Positions 1 through 7,336 are shown, numbered from the stretch's first letter. The stretch: DNA of 21,869 nt from a virus (IMGVR_UViG_3300007352_000055:1-21869), one strand, 5' to 3'. Numbers and translations: made by a program. Notes: generated by a model not told the origin, from the sequence alone.

Positions 1-74
1 TTTTTTTTTTCAAGCAGAAGACGGCATACGAGATACATCGGTGACTGGAGTTCAGACGTGTGCTCTTCCGATCT
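1..74. other. Illumina P7/TruSeq adapter plus poly-T (sequencing artefact)
   Basis: Bases 11-34 match the Illumina P7 flow-cell sequence (begins CAAGCAGAAGACGGC). Bases 35-40 (ACATCG) occupy the index slot and are the reverse complement of TruSeq index CGATGT. Bases 41-74 match the TruSeq read-2 adapter (ends GCTCTTCCGATCT). The ten leading T are what a read shows after it runs off the adapter end. Phage sequence therefore begins at base 75. The minus-strand reading frame crossing this point gains the artefactual C-terminus IGRAHV, a peptide typical of adapter-contaminated protein records. Confidence 0.98.
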
Positions 75-435
75 CATTAGCCGCAAGCATTACATAGTCT
101 TTATAATTTTTAGGGGCTACTGAATTTCCCTCAAAGCCAAAAGTAACCCCATTAAATTTATTATCCAGCTTTCTAAGCACTTTACCTACGGTTAGTTCCG
201 TCGCAAAGAACGTCACATCTTCAAACACACTCGGATTCATCGTTGGAATAAATCCAAGCCTATAGCTCTTGGGGACTAGGTTAAAAGTATAGTCTCCAAG
301 GGCTTTTCCTTTTTCCCACTCATAGACTGGCGTAGTTACAATGTCGCCATTGTCAAGTGTTTTGGTAATATTCGGCACGGTGTAGAGTTTCTTATCATCC
401 GTGTCGTAAAGCAGTGATTCGTTGGGGATAAGCAT
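75..435 (-). CDS. Unknown phage protein, 3' end lost in adapter
   Basis: Start ATG at 435 is preceded by AAGGAGAACCC, a good SD at proper spacing. About 120 genuine residues remain, beginning MLIPNESLLYDTDD. After residue N120 the frame enters the adapter, so the EIGRAHV tail is not phage protein and the true C-terminus is missing. The visible part is mixed polar and aromatic, with no signal peptide, membrane segment or cysteine motif. It is the last gene visible in the leftward array, 9 bases after the MazG-like gene. I do not recognise the family. Confidence 0.7.
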
Positions 436-444
436 GGGTTCTCC

Positions 445-795
445 TTAATATTTCTTTCCATTCGGGGCTAAGCGGCCTTCATTTGAATGATCGTAGCGTT
501 TAGCATTATATTGCATTTTTTCACGATAAGCACCTTCCAGATCAAATTCGTATGCGGCACAAATATCCAAAATGCGAATAACTGTGTCTGCTAATTCAAC
601 TTCAACCATCAAGCGCGTTGGCAGCTTATCATCCATTAAATTTTTTCGATGGCCCTCCAGTGCTTCGCTTAATTCTGAGTGAACTAGCGCGATAAGCTCG
701 CCAAAATTTCGTTTAAGCGGCTCGCCAGTCACTAGGTCTTTCCACCATTTTTGGTTAGCTTTATGTACTTCGCTTGCATAGTCATTAAGATTCAT
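445..795 (-). CDS. MazG-like nucleoside triphosphate pyrophosphohydrolase
   Basis: This 116-residue, probably all-helical protein carries the two metal-binding half-motifs of the MazG/all-alpha NTP-PPase superfamily: ExxE in ELSE (E41, E44) and ExxD in ELAD (E67, D70), with the usual spacing between helices. Family members hydrolyse dNTPs or NTPs, and sometimes (p)ppGpp, to the monophosphate and pyrophosphate. Phage copies are thought to clean nucleotide pools or blunt starvation signalling; which applies here cannot be read from sequence. The length is right for a single-domain phage MazG. Its SD (GGAG) lies inside the last codons of the upstream 66-residue gene, so the two are probably translationally coupled. 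Confidence 0.8.
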   Translation of the reverse strand: MNLNDYASEVHKANQKWWKDLVTGEPLKRNFGELIALVHSELSEALEGHRKNLMDDKLPTRLMVEVELADTVIRILDICAAYEFDLEGAYREKMQYNAKRYDHSNEGRLAPNGKKY

Positions 796-797
796 TT

Positions 798-998
798 TTA
801 TCCATTCTCCTTAAACAGCCTAACTTGTTCTGAGAGTTCTATCGACTCTGTATAACTGAGCCATCGGTTCATTTTAGGCTCAACTGCGGGCTTAATATCA
901 TGCTGTAATATCTCAGCACTAGCTAGTCGAACCTTTTCAGGTGGGTCAGGAATTTCAGTAATATATGTCTCAGCATTTGCTATGACAATAAGAAGCAT
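798..998 (-). CDS. Small unknown protein (66 aa)
   Basis: The start ATG at 998 follows GGAGAATGGATAAAG, a strong SD that overlaps the end of the upstream 386-residue gene. The protein starts with a short hydrophobic stretch (MLLIVIANA) too brief for a confident membrane segment, then a Pro-rich turn and a charged helical C-terminus ending KENG. The codons for KENG and the stop supply the SD for the next gene. No family recognised. Confidence 0.65.
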   Translation of the reverse strand: MLLIVIANAETYITEIPDPPEKVRLASAEILQHDIKPAVEPKMNRWLSYTESIELSEQVRLFKENG

Positions 999-1000
999 CT

Positions 1001-2161
1001 TTATCCATTCTCCTTCCTATAAATCTCTTTACATTTCTCAGTCATGCCATAGCTGACTTTTCCGTTGGTGCTATGATTAAGCACAATCAAACCACCTTGT
1101 TCTAGTGTTGTAATTAGCTTGTCCAAATCTTCAGCGCTCATCATGTGCCAATAGTTGCGTAGTACATCCTCCCTTTTCATCTCTTGCTTTGGCGTATTCC
1201 AAAGAGAATTCAGTAGAAGCGCTCCGATTTCAGCTTGTGTTGATTTTCCGCTACTCATTGCGTATACCTCGTAATTTGCTTTCAGCTTGGTTATTTGTTC
1301 AATCGCCTCCTTCATGTGATGCTCATTTATCTCTGTGCTATAGTAACTCGCAGCTATCACAATCGCCAGTTTTAATACTGTCGTGTGCATACGCTGAGTT
1401 ACTCCAGTTCTATCGGCGATCTTTTCATAACTCTTATATAGCGCCTGATACCACATATTGTAAATCGTCTTAGCATCTTCAGTGATAGTGACAGGGCCAT
1501 TTAAGAGCTTAATCTTGTAAAGGCTATTGGATAAATCTTTAGTATCGTACTGCTTCAAATTAACATCAAGAAGCGAATTTGGCTCACGAATCTCATCAGG
1601 CTTTACCATCACGGTGCGGCCTAACAATCCTCCATAAACCGCAGCAGTAGTATATACCTCCCTTAGAAACGTCTCATTCGACGCGGCCAACATAGTTACG
1701 CAAAGGTCAGTAATCTTGATCTTTCCTGAGCGTAGATTATACTGGAACTCACTCCGAAAATCATACATATCCGTAATTAACGGAATGAGCGCAGGGTCTT
1801 GCACAAAGAAGCTCGCCATTTCTTCAGCACATAAAAGACATGATCCCCCTTTAAGGCCACCGCTATTCTGAGATAGTTCATCGAGAATACTCTGGACACT
1901 TGTGCGGCCTACGATTACTTTGGTACTCTTCATTTCTTTGAGCAAGCTCGTAATAGGACCAAACGGGCCACTTTTGCGGTACTTTGCCGAGTCTGCTAAA
2001 AGAACAACATAGAGATTCGGGTAGGTTCGCCTAAGCCCATGCTCAAAGTAAACATTGTTACGAAGTGTTGCAGCTACGGTGGCATACGCGGCCCACCTCC
2101 AAAAACTTGTAGGGGATTCATAGTCTCTCGTGTAATTTATGAACTGAGAAATGAAGTCCAT
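1001..2161 (-). CDS. DUF3987-like P-loop protein (primase/helicase-associated)
   Basis: This 386-residue protein resembles the DUF3987/YfjI-type ATPases often found in phage and plasmid replication modules. The N-terminus reads like that family (FWRWAAYATVAATLRNNVYF, 20-39, then YPNLYVVLLADS). The P-loop position (about 54-67) is ADSAKYRKSGPF, keeping only a Lys-Ser and lacking the glycines of a normal Walker A. A hydrophobic strand ending CAEEM (111-115) stands at Walker B, and GGLLGRT (177-183) supplies a plausible arginine finger. The C-terminal third, from about residue 300, looks like a winged helix. It sits downstream of the polymerase, fitting a helicase-loading or primase-helicase accessory role, but the degenerate P-loop leaves ATPase activity uncertain. 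No clear SD is visible before the start. Confidence 0.5.
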   Translation of the reverse strand: MDFISQFINYTRDYESPTSFWRWAAYATVAATLRNNVYFEHGLRRTYPNLYVVLLADSAKYRKSGPFGPITSLLKEMKSTKVIVGRTSVQSILDELSQNSGGLKGGSCLLCAEEMASFFVQDPALIPLITDMYDFRSEFQYNLRSGKIKITDLCVTMLAASNETFLREVYTTAAVYGGLLGRTVMVKPDEIREPNSLLDVNLKQYDTKDLSNSLYKIKLLNGPVTITEDAKTIYNMWYQALYKSYEKIADRTGVTQRMHTTVLKLAIVIAASYYSTEINEHHMKEAIEQITKLKANYEVYAMSSGKSTQAEIGALLLNSLWNTPKQEMKREDVLRNYWHMMSAEDLDKLITTLEQGGLIVLNHSTNGKVSYGMTEKCKEIYRKENG

Positions 2162-2177
2162 TGGGGTTAAAGTTCAA

Positions 2178-2471
2178 CTATTCTACTCCAAACATCTTTC
2201 TTATTTTATCTTTCCAAGAGCGCCGTTCAGACTCAATGCCCGCGCTAAACCCCATTTCCCTTGCTTGCTTTATCCAAACAGTCGCATTATGTTTGATAAT
2301 GTTTGGGCTTAGCTTATTTGAGATAGAATCTGGCCTAAATGCGTCAGTAATTACTCTAAAAGCCATTGCTTGATACTCATTAATGGCTTCATCTTCTTTA
2401 GGCCAGGATTTAAGTTCAAAACAAGAGGCTAAAAATTTATAATCTACTGCTGGAAGCAATTTATCACTCAT
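2178..2471 (-). CDS. Small unknown protein (97 aa)
   Basis: The start at 2471 overlaps the upstream stop in an ATGA junction and follows AAGGATTT, a usable SD. The protein is mostly charged and helical. It has the segment KHNATVWIKQAREMGFSAG and a basic C-terminus (RRSWKDKIRKMFGVE). No cysteine motif or membrane segment is present. I do not recognise it. Position between the polymerase and the DUF3987-like gene suggests a replication-module accessory, by context only. Confidence 0.65.
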   Translation of the reverse strand: MSDKLLPAVDYKFLASCFELKSWPKEDEAINEYQAMAFRVITDAFRPDSISNKLSPNIIKHNATVWIKQAREMGFSAGIESERRSWKDKIRKMFGVE

Positions 2472-2653
2472 AAATCCTTCGCCTCTCTTACCATCTCAAC
2501 CAAATCATGTTTACTATCGTCCACACATTTCAAAGTCTCAGGGTCAAAGTAATGATAATCTTTAACTCCTAAGACTTTGCCATCAAAGACTCCAATGAGA
2601 ACGAATGTTTCACCGGAGGCCGTAAGATATTTAGAGGGGAATTTTAGGTTCAT
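2468..2653 (-). CDS. Small unknown protein (61 aa)
   Basis: The start at 2653 has a clear SD (GGAGAAATTAA) and an ATGA overlap with the upstream membrane-protein gene. The protein reads like a small beta-rich fold (FVLIGVFDGKVLGVKDYHYFD) followed by an acidic helix. No motif or family recognised. The overlapping starts and stops on both sides make it very likely to be translated. Confidence 0.65.
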   Translation of the reverse strand: MNLKFPSKYLTASGETFVLIGVFDGKVLGVKDYHYFDPETLKCVDDSKHDLVEMVREAKDL

Positions 2654-2838
2654 TTAATTTCTCCGTATTTAGCACAATAAGTCATGGGCATAGGCACAAA
2701 CACCTTCCCTATTAATACTGGCTGAATTCTAGTTGAATACTCTAAGCATGGTGGTGCCTCTGGTAGAAGTAAATTAACTAAATAGCCAATAGAGCATAGC
2801 AATAAGATTAATGAGAGATAGCTCATGAATGTTTTCAT
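2650..2838 (-). CDS. Small single-span membrane protein (62 aa)
   Basis: I chose the internal ATG at 2838 rather than the upstream ATG at 2865. It forms an ATGA overlap with the polymerase stop and has GAAGGACTTG as SD. The product starts MKTFMSYLSLILLLCSIGYL: residues about 5-26 form one hydrophobic span, followed by a roughly 35-residue tail with two cysteines and several prolines. This is a signal-anchor or short signal-peptide layout, placing the tail in the periplasm or outside. Function unknown. Confidence 0.65.
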   Translation of the reverse strand: MKTFMSYLSLILLLCSIGYLVNLLLPEAPPCLEYSTRIQPVLIGKVFVPMPMTYCAKYGEIK

Positions 2839-5357
2839 AAAATCAAGTCCTTCATCTCCATCCAATTAGTATCACTCCACGCAGTTTCACAAGGTACAAC
2901 TAATTCAACATCACGATACAACGTGCAAAGATCATAGCGTAGTGGCCGCTCAAGGTGGCGCTTAACTACTCTGGCCGCTTCCATTACGCGCTCTCTAGGC
3001 ACTTCCATAAGTAATCCGTCGTGTTGCTCTGCCAGAAATCTAACCCAGGGAGTTTCATCGAGAACACGGCGAATTGTGAATTTAGTATGATCGCTCACGG
3101 TGCTTTGCGGAATATGCGCAATGGCTTCTTTATAGAGTGACTCATCTAGATAGCCGAAGAACATGCGCTTTCTTCCAAATGGAGTTACAAGAACTCTACT
3201 ACGCTTAATCGCATCAATAACTCCGAGATGAAATACCGAGCGTATGTTAGGATTAACCTCATGAAATTTCTCCATCATTCGCTTACACTCTGGAAAGCTC
3301 ATGTGAGTCATTTGGGCTAAGCGGCCAGGCCCCATGTTATAATTTCCAGCGTGGCGTATTCTCTTACCAAGATCATAGTATGCAATACCGATCTTGGGAA
3401 CTGTAGGCGAGTCTTTAGTAATTATTTTTGGGTCGATACCAAAGATTGCGCCTGCCGTTTTCGCATGTACTTTCGGCTTGCGATCAAAAGATTCCAGAAG
3501 TTCCCAATCTTCCGCGAGTACCGCAACGTGTCTTGCTTCCGCTTGCGAACCATCGGCTTCGAGAAATACATAGCCAGGACTAGGTACAAACATACTTCGC
3601 AAGTCACTAGCAATAGAAACGTCTTCAAAGTCATCGAATAGTTCTTCATCGACGTGAAACCCATGCTTTGATATGGTCTGAAGAGAGCGGCCTAGTTTCT
3701 TAGCTTTGAAGCCTTTTCCTTCGCGGACTAGAATTTCGTCGATGGTTTTACTAAAGCTACTTCGACCCGTTTCCGTTCCCGCAAGATTAGAACTACCACG
3801 TAAGCGGCCATCAGGATGAAGCGGCGTATTAATATACTCCAAGACCTTCCGTAATTTCCGGCAAATGATGACGCGGCCAATTACTTTAAGCCCAAGTACA
3901 CCTTGCTTATTCTCCATCCCATGATTAATCACTAGGTCATCGAGAGTATCTTTATCAGTCTTGTAAGATTTTCTTCCAGTTTCGATGTCTGTTTTACGGC
4001 GAATTGGAAAGCCCAATTGTTCGTATACGAGGATTCCGACTTGCTGAGATGAAGAAGGGTTAAAATCGGGATCATTAACGAGAGTGCGAAGAGTCTTAAG
4101 ATTACTTTCGTACAGATCGGTATACTTAGAAAGAAGGCGCTCTTTTTGCTCATCATCGCGGCGAATTCCTATTTCATCAATTCTCTTGTAAATGGGGATT
4201 AACGGAACGATCTCTTCATGATATAACTTCTTGAGATTCTCATTCTCAGGTTCTTCTAGCTCAGCTAGTTGCTCAGAATAAACTTTATGAGCAGCAATTG
4301 AGTCCATTGCGTTATAAAGATAAAGGCGATCACGAGTATGAGCCTTGGGATTAAATTCTTTTCCCTCATCTTTATAATATCCGATGGGGGTGTAGATGGA
4401 TGTGTAGAAGTCCAAACCTTTAGGCAACTCCGGATACAAGCAATGCCCAAGTAGCATAGTGTCACCGAAAACGTTGCGCACGTTAAAACCATAACGATTA
4501 AGTATAATCCAGTCATATTTTATGTTCTGATTCGTCTTTGGAATTGGATGGTTTAGCAGCTTAGCAACAGTCTGCCAGATTAGGGCCATTTCAGCTTTAG
4601 GTATTTTCGAGTCATAAAGGGGAATACTCACACCTTCATAACCGTCGAAGCTAAAGCTAATACAAGTGATTAGGCCGCCGTAGGTTTCAATATCGAAGGC
4701 TAGAAACTTAGCGTCTACGATACTTCGCTCAATAAATTTAATGAGCTTGTAGGCATCTTTACAAACCCACCGCACGCCATACTCTTTAACTTCGCGGCGA
4801 ACGTCTTTACTTTCGACTATCTTCTTATAGTCAAGCGTAACGTAGCTTCGGGCCGCGTTATCGGAGTAGAGCAACTGCGGCCCAATGGTGGGAATTACGC
4901 GAACGGGATAATCGAATTCTTTTTGCCAATCACTTCGTAGTGGAAGCTCACTACCTCGAAAACAGTAAACCCAATGCTTGCGGCCACGAGGTTTACTAAT
5001 CGAGTGAATATAAGGATAGACTGCGCCTAATGCTACGTCATCAAGCGGAACGATAATATTAGGCTGAACTTCCTTTAACTCCTGGAGAAGCTCATACTCA
5101 TAAGCCTGCGTATTTACCGCACCTACTGCGGCCTTGAGTTTCTTGGTATTAGTCGCGGAATACGTTAGCTTTTCCTTAATGAGCAGACTCCGATAGCAAT
5201 TCTTCAGAGTTAGCTTATAAGGTGAAAGCATCGAATTCAGAGTATTCTCTGCGCTACCGCTGAGAGCCAATCCTGTATTGAGATCAGCCGCAAGCGGATA
5301 GCCCGCAAGAAAGAATATCTCTGCGCGGCCATAGCCATGAGATTCGACTTTATTCAT
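2835..5357 (-). CDS. Family A DNA polymerase with N-terminal UDG-like domain
   Basis: This 840-residue protein is the likely replicative polymerase. Residues 12-185 look like a family 4 uracil-DNA glycosylase domain: GYPLAAD (19-25) where GEAPGxxE is expected, then GLALSGSAENTL, a NIIVPLDD strand, and IGPQLL (158-163) where the HPS motif would be. The catalytic His is absent, so it is probably a degenerate DNA-binding domain. The 3'-5' exonuclease follows: DIE (222-224), NQNIKYD (276-282) and YNAMD (348-352), so proofreading is likely intact. The polymerase has motif A ADGSQAEAR (601-609), motif B around KRIRHAGNYNMGPG (665-678) and motif C EQHDG (777-781). Motif B has His where E. coli Pol I has the O-helix Lys. 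The UDG4-exo-pol order is known for the SPO1 polymerase. No strong SD; it overlaps the upstream stop by 8 bases. Confidence 0.93.
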   Translation of the reverse strand: MNKVESHGYGRAEIFFLAGYPLAADLNTGLALSGSAENTLNSMLSPYKLTLKNCYRSLLIKEKLTYSATNTKKLKAAVGAVNTQAYEYELLQELKEVQPNIIVPLDDVALGAVYPYIHSISKPRGRKHWVYCFRGSELPLRSDWQKEFDYPVRVIPTIGPQLLYSDNAARSYVTLDYKKIVESKDVRREVKEYGVRWVCKDAYKLIKFIERSIVDAKFLAFDIETYGGLITCISFSFDGYEGVSIPLYDSKIPKAEMALIWQTVAKLLNHPIPKTNQNIKYDWIILNRYGFNVRNVFGDTMLLGHCLYPELPKGLDFYTSIYTPIGYYKDEGKEFNPKAHTRDRLYLYNAMDSIAAHKVYSEQLAELEEPENENLKKLYHEEIVPLIPIYKRIDEIGIRRDDEQKERLLSKYTDLYESNLKTLRTLVNDPDFNPSSSQQVGILVYEQLGFPIRRKTDIETGRKSYKTDKDTLDDLVINHGMENKQGVLGLKVIGRVIICRKLRKVLEYINTPLHPDGRLRGSSNLAGTETGRSSFSKTIDEILVREGKGFKAKKLGRSLQTISKHGFHVDEELFDDFEDVSIASDLRSMFVPSPGYVFLEADGSQAEARHVAVLAEDWELLESFDRKPKVHAKTAGAIFGIDPKIITKDSPTVPKIGIAYYDLGKRIRHAGNYNMGPGRLAQMTHMSFPECKRMMEKFHEVNPNIRSVFHLGVIDAIKRSRVLVTPFGRKRMFFGYLDESLYKEAIAHIPQSTVSDHTKFTIRRVLDETPWVRFLAEQHDGLLMEVPRERVMEAARVVKRHLERPLRYDLCTLYRDVELVVPCETAWSDTNWMEMKDLIL

Positions 5358-5541
5358 GGGAAGAGTTATCTAAACGTTCCTGAATCTCTTTAATCATCCT
5401 TCGTGCATCTTTAACAAGGCGAGCTACTTTATCTGAGCAAACGTCTAAGCGAACACAGTTTAAGTTTCGTTCGATCTCAATTAGCTCAGCTTGGTCTATC
5501 TTAGCACCAGTGTATTCGCGGTAATCAGGAGAGATTGCCAT
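5350..5541 (-). CDS. Small charged helical protein (63 aa)
   Basis: The ATG at 5541 is preferred over the one at 5571 because GAGGAGAATACT lies just upstream at usable distance. The protein (MAISPDYREYTG...) is almost entirely charged helix with an ERNLNCVRLDVCSDKVARL segment and could form a short coiled coil. It overlaps the upstream gene by 17 bases and the polymerase start by 8, indicating coupled translation. No family recognised. Confidence 0.6.
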   Translation of the reverse strand: MAISPDYREYTGAKIDQAELIEIERNLNCVRLDVCSDKVARLVKDARRMIKEIQERLDNSSHE

Positions 5542-5848
5542 TTTTAGTATTCTCCTCAATAAAAAGTGCATACATTAAGAGCAAGTAAATTCGTGCATCT
5601 TGAATACGTGACTCAAAGGCTTCGCTAAGCTCTTTCTTACCTTTGACGACGTATGCGATTGCATCCATGTGCTTCTTAAAATAAATGTATGCAATGAGCA
5701 TCGGAGAAATGCCAAGCTCATTAGCAAGGCGCTTAAAATTGCCAAGGCGATCCTTAGAGTTCGCATACTCTACGCCTTTGCTATAGCACGTAGCTTCTTC
5801 GAGCTTATTAAACTCTAGGCGTATCTTGTCAAATTCATCGAAAGTCAT
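5525..5848 (-). CDS. Unknown helical protein (107 aa)
   Basis: The ATG at 5848 (MTFDEFDKIRLEFNKLEE) is preferred over an upstream ATG at 5947, because the extra N-terminal segment is unlike the rest and AAAGGAACG lies upstream of 5848. The protein is helical, with a Tyr/Ile-rich centre (LIAYIYFKKHMDAIAYVV) and a hydrophobic C-terminal helix (RIYLLLMYALFIEE) that is amphipathic rather than clearly transmembrane. No motif recognised. It lies in the string of small genes directly upstream of the polymerase. Confidence 0.55.
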   Translation of the reverse strand: MTFDEFDKIRLEFNKLEEATCYSKGVEYANSKDRLGNFKRLANELGISPMLIAYIYFKKHMDAIAYVVKGKKELSEAFESRIQDARIYLLLMYALFIEENTKNGNLS

Positions 5849-6059
5849 AGGATTCTCGTTCCTTTCTAAAGTGCCACTCCCTAACGCTAATGCTTTTGAG
5901 AACGCGGTTACACTTATTAGAGCAGGTTTTAGTACGATAATTGCCACGCGGCCACGGATTAAACCATGCGCCGCATATGCACTCTTTGCCTGGCCTAATT
6001 AAATGGTGCCGGTTTATTTTATCTTTCCACACAAAATTCTTTAAGCCGCCATGTGCCAT
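5835..6059 (-). CDS. Small Cys-rich, probable zinc-binding protein (74 aa)
   Basis: The frame carries ECICGAWFNPWPRG followed by KTCSNKC: two Cys pairs (CxC and CxxxC) about 15 residues apart, a likely treble-clef or zinc-ribbon site. The remainder is basic. I place the start at 6059 (MAHGGLKNF), giving moderate overlap with the upstream gene; its SD (AAGGGG) is distant. A longer form from 6140 is possible. The fold suggests nucleic-acid binding, and an HNH-like relative cannot be excluded, though no HNH catalytic pattern is evident. Confidence 0.5.
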   Translation of the reverse strand: MAHGGLKNFVWKDKINRHHLIRPGKECICGAWFNPWPRGNYRTKTCSNKCNRVLKSISVREWHFRKERESYDFR

Positions 6060-6285
6060 TACCGCCCGTCGCCCCTTGGGGTTTAATTTGAACAAACGCG
6101 CCGCTATTGCGTATCGACTTAAGAATGTCCCTTTGTGCATTGGAATTCGTTGAAGTTTGGCTAATTAAACCTTGTTGGCGCAGCGTTGGAATTAGAGAAG
6201 CTAGGTGAATGTAACCTCCATGAAGGCGTGCGTGTGAAATGAGGTAGTCTGCTACTGTATTAGTAGGAGATTTTGGTCGAGCCAT
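6019..6285 (-). CDS. Possible winged-helix DNA-binding protein (88 aa)
   Basis: The start at 6285 is set by GGAGG six bases upstream; an ATG at 6291 would be too close to that SD. The product (MARPKSPTNTVADYLISHAR) has a helix-rich N-terminal half, then LIPTLRQQGLIS, a serine/asparagine turn, and a C-terminal strand pair around FVQIKPQGATGGNGTWRL. This is the general outline of a winged helix-turn-helix, inferred from sequence character only. It overlaps genes on both sides. Confidence 0.5.
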   Translation of the reverse strand: MARPKSPTNTVADYLISHARLHGGYIHLASLIPTLRQQGLISQTSTNSNAQRDILKSIRNSGAFVQIKPQGATGGNGTWRLKEFCVER

Positions 6286-6481
6286 TAGCATCCTCCAAAG
6301 GGTTACTTTCAGCTAACACAATAACATCAGAGTATGTCTGCTTTACTGAGATTAACTTTTCTGGATGATTCTTTTCAAACCAAAGGACAACATCGTTAAG
6401 AGAGTCTGCGACGACGAATTTATAGGCTTTGTCTGGAAAGGTACCTTTCTTCTCATATTCAATTGTATATAAACTTCGCAT
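6260..6481 (-). CDS. Small unknown protein (73 aa)
   Basis: The ATG at 6481 is preceded by GAAAGGAAACTT, a clear SD. The sequence alternates strands and helices (LYTIEYEKKG, then AYKFVVADSLNDVVLWFEKNH), consistent with a small alpha/beta fold. No catalytic or metal-binding motif. It follows a 108-base spacer after the SSB-like gene and overlaps the next gene by 26 bases. No family recognised. Confidence 0.6.
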   Translation of the reverse strand: MRSLYTIEYEKKGTFPDKAYKFVVADSLNDVVLWFEKNHPEKLISVKQTYSDVIVLAESNPLEDANGSTKISY

Positions 6482-6589
6482 AAGTTTCCTTTCAAAAATT
6501 GGCCGCGTCGGTGGGGAAGTTACACCAAGTTAAACTTTACTCTTGTCCGACACTGTTTATTTAGTCGCGCGGCCATTAGTTAAATTAGG

Positions 6590-6991
6590 TTAAAACGGAA
6601 CCGTCGCATCATAAGGAAGAAAACCATCGACCTTATTGACCATGCGGCCTTGATACTCTTCGTTCTTAACCTGAATCTGGAGCTTCATTCCGACACAAGT
6701 ATCGGTATCAAACTCCAAAGTTCCGCCTTTCATCTCTTCCATAATCTGCTTTACAGGCTTATTCTGCAAAGCACCAATGAAAGGCCCCATATTCCCAATG
6801 GCCTGCGAATTGAAAGTGTGATTCAATTCCAAACCATCAAGAGACGGGATGCGGAACGTCGGAACATAATTCAAGCTATCTCCGCCAGACTTCGGCGGCT
6901 TGATGGTAAAGGCAGTAATTTCCACCTTATACCAACCAGGGGCAATAGCTTGCCCCTTCATCAGATCGGACTTAGTAAGTGTAATTTTCAC
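6590..6991 (-). CDS. DUF669/SSB-like single-stranded DNA-binding protein (133 aa)
   Basis: The frame opens with GTG at 6991; an in-frame stop lies just upstream and the first ATG would lose the conserved N-terminus. An AAGGAG lies about 15 bases before it. The sequence APGWYKVEI, KPPKSGGDSLNYVPTFRI, LNHTFNSQAIGNMGPFIGAL matches the pattern of small OB-fold-like phage proteins of the DUF669 type, commonly encoded beside Sak4/AAA ATPases. A role as the module's ssDNA-binding partner for polymerase and recombinase is likely but inferred. There is no acidic C-terminal tail like that of E. coli SSB; it ends in ATVPF, leaving a terminal Phe. Confidence 0.55.
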   Translation of the reverse strand: MKITLTKSDLMKGQAIAPGWYKVEITAFTIKPPKSGGDSLNYVPTFRIPSLDGLELNHTFNSQAIGNMGPFIGALQNKPVKQIMEEMKGGTLEFDTDTCVGMKLQIQVKNEEYQGRMVNKVDGFLPYDATVPF

Positions 6992-7064
6992 TTTAGTTTA
7001 CTCTTTTCTCCTTAGCTTAACCCTGCTAAGGTAGGGAATATTAGGGAACTAAATCCCTAAACTC
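6992..7064 (-). other. Spacer with two small hairpins upstream of the SSB-like gene
   Basis: This is one of the few real gaps in the left arm. It contains the perfect dyad TTAGGGA/TCCCTAA (7041-7047 with 7054-7060, 6-base loop) and CTTAGC/GCTAAG (7011-7016 with 7025-7030). GGGA-type repeats are frequent. No convincing U-tract follows, so these look more like operator or mRNA-processing elements than a terminator. The spacer lies just before the GTG-started SSB-like gene and could adjust its expression. Confidence 0.35.
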
Positions 7065-7334
7065 TTAGATATTTAAACCTGAGGCACGAATACGTGCTTC
7101 AAGATCACCATTAGTCCAACTCCAAAATGCATGAGCTTTAATTGGAAAGGCAAGCCCAATTTTAGCTAGATTATCCGCATCAGCCGCGCACATTAGTTCC
7201 CACAACTTTTCTTCAAAGTTACCTGGGTGTGTAACTCCTTTATACTGCATCTTAACTATCCACTTTTCAGCTTGTGAGAAACCATTATTATCATCGGCTA
7301 GAAAATTAATAACCTCTTCGCGTGTTGCAGGCAT
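7065..7334 (-). CDS. Small unknown protein (89 aa)
   Basis: The start at 7334 (MPATREEVINFLADD) is chosen because GGAGC lies seven bases upstream and it begins just after the previous stop; the longer frame from 7361 adds residues without an SD. The protein is helical with several Trp (KLWELMCAADADNLAKIG, HAFWSWTNGDLEARIRAS). No motif or family recognised. It is the last gene before a 73-base spacer. Confidence 0.6.
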   Translation of the reverse strand: MPATREEVINFLADDNNGFSQAEKWIVKMQYKGVTHPGNFEEKLWELMCAADADNLAKIGLAFPIKAHAFWSWTNGDLEARIRASGLNI

Positions 7335-7336
7335 AG

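Noticed and set aside
1-10. Poly-T as part of a terminator or genome end
   Set aside because: It lies outside the adapter and is a sequencing-by-synthesis artefact.
52-74. C-terminal extension EIGRAHV of the leftmost reading frame
   Set aside because: Translated from the adapter, not from phage DNA.
6520-6576. 18-codon frame (MAARLNKQCRTRVKFNLV) in the spacer at 6482-6589
   Set aside because: Too short, no SD, no coupling to neighbours. The spacer otherwise shows nothing notable.
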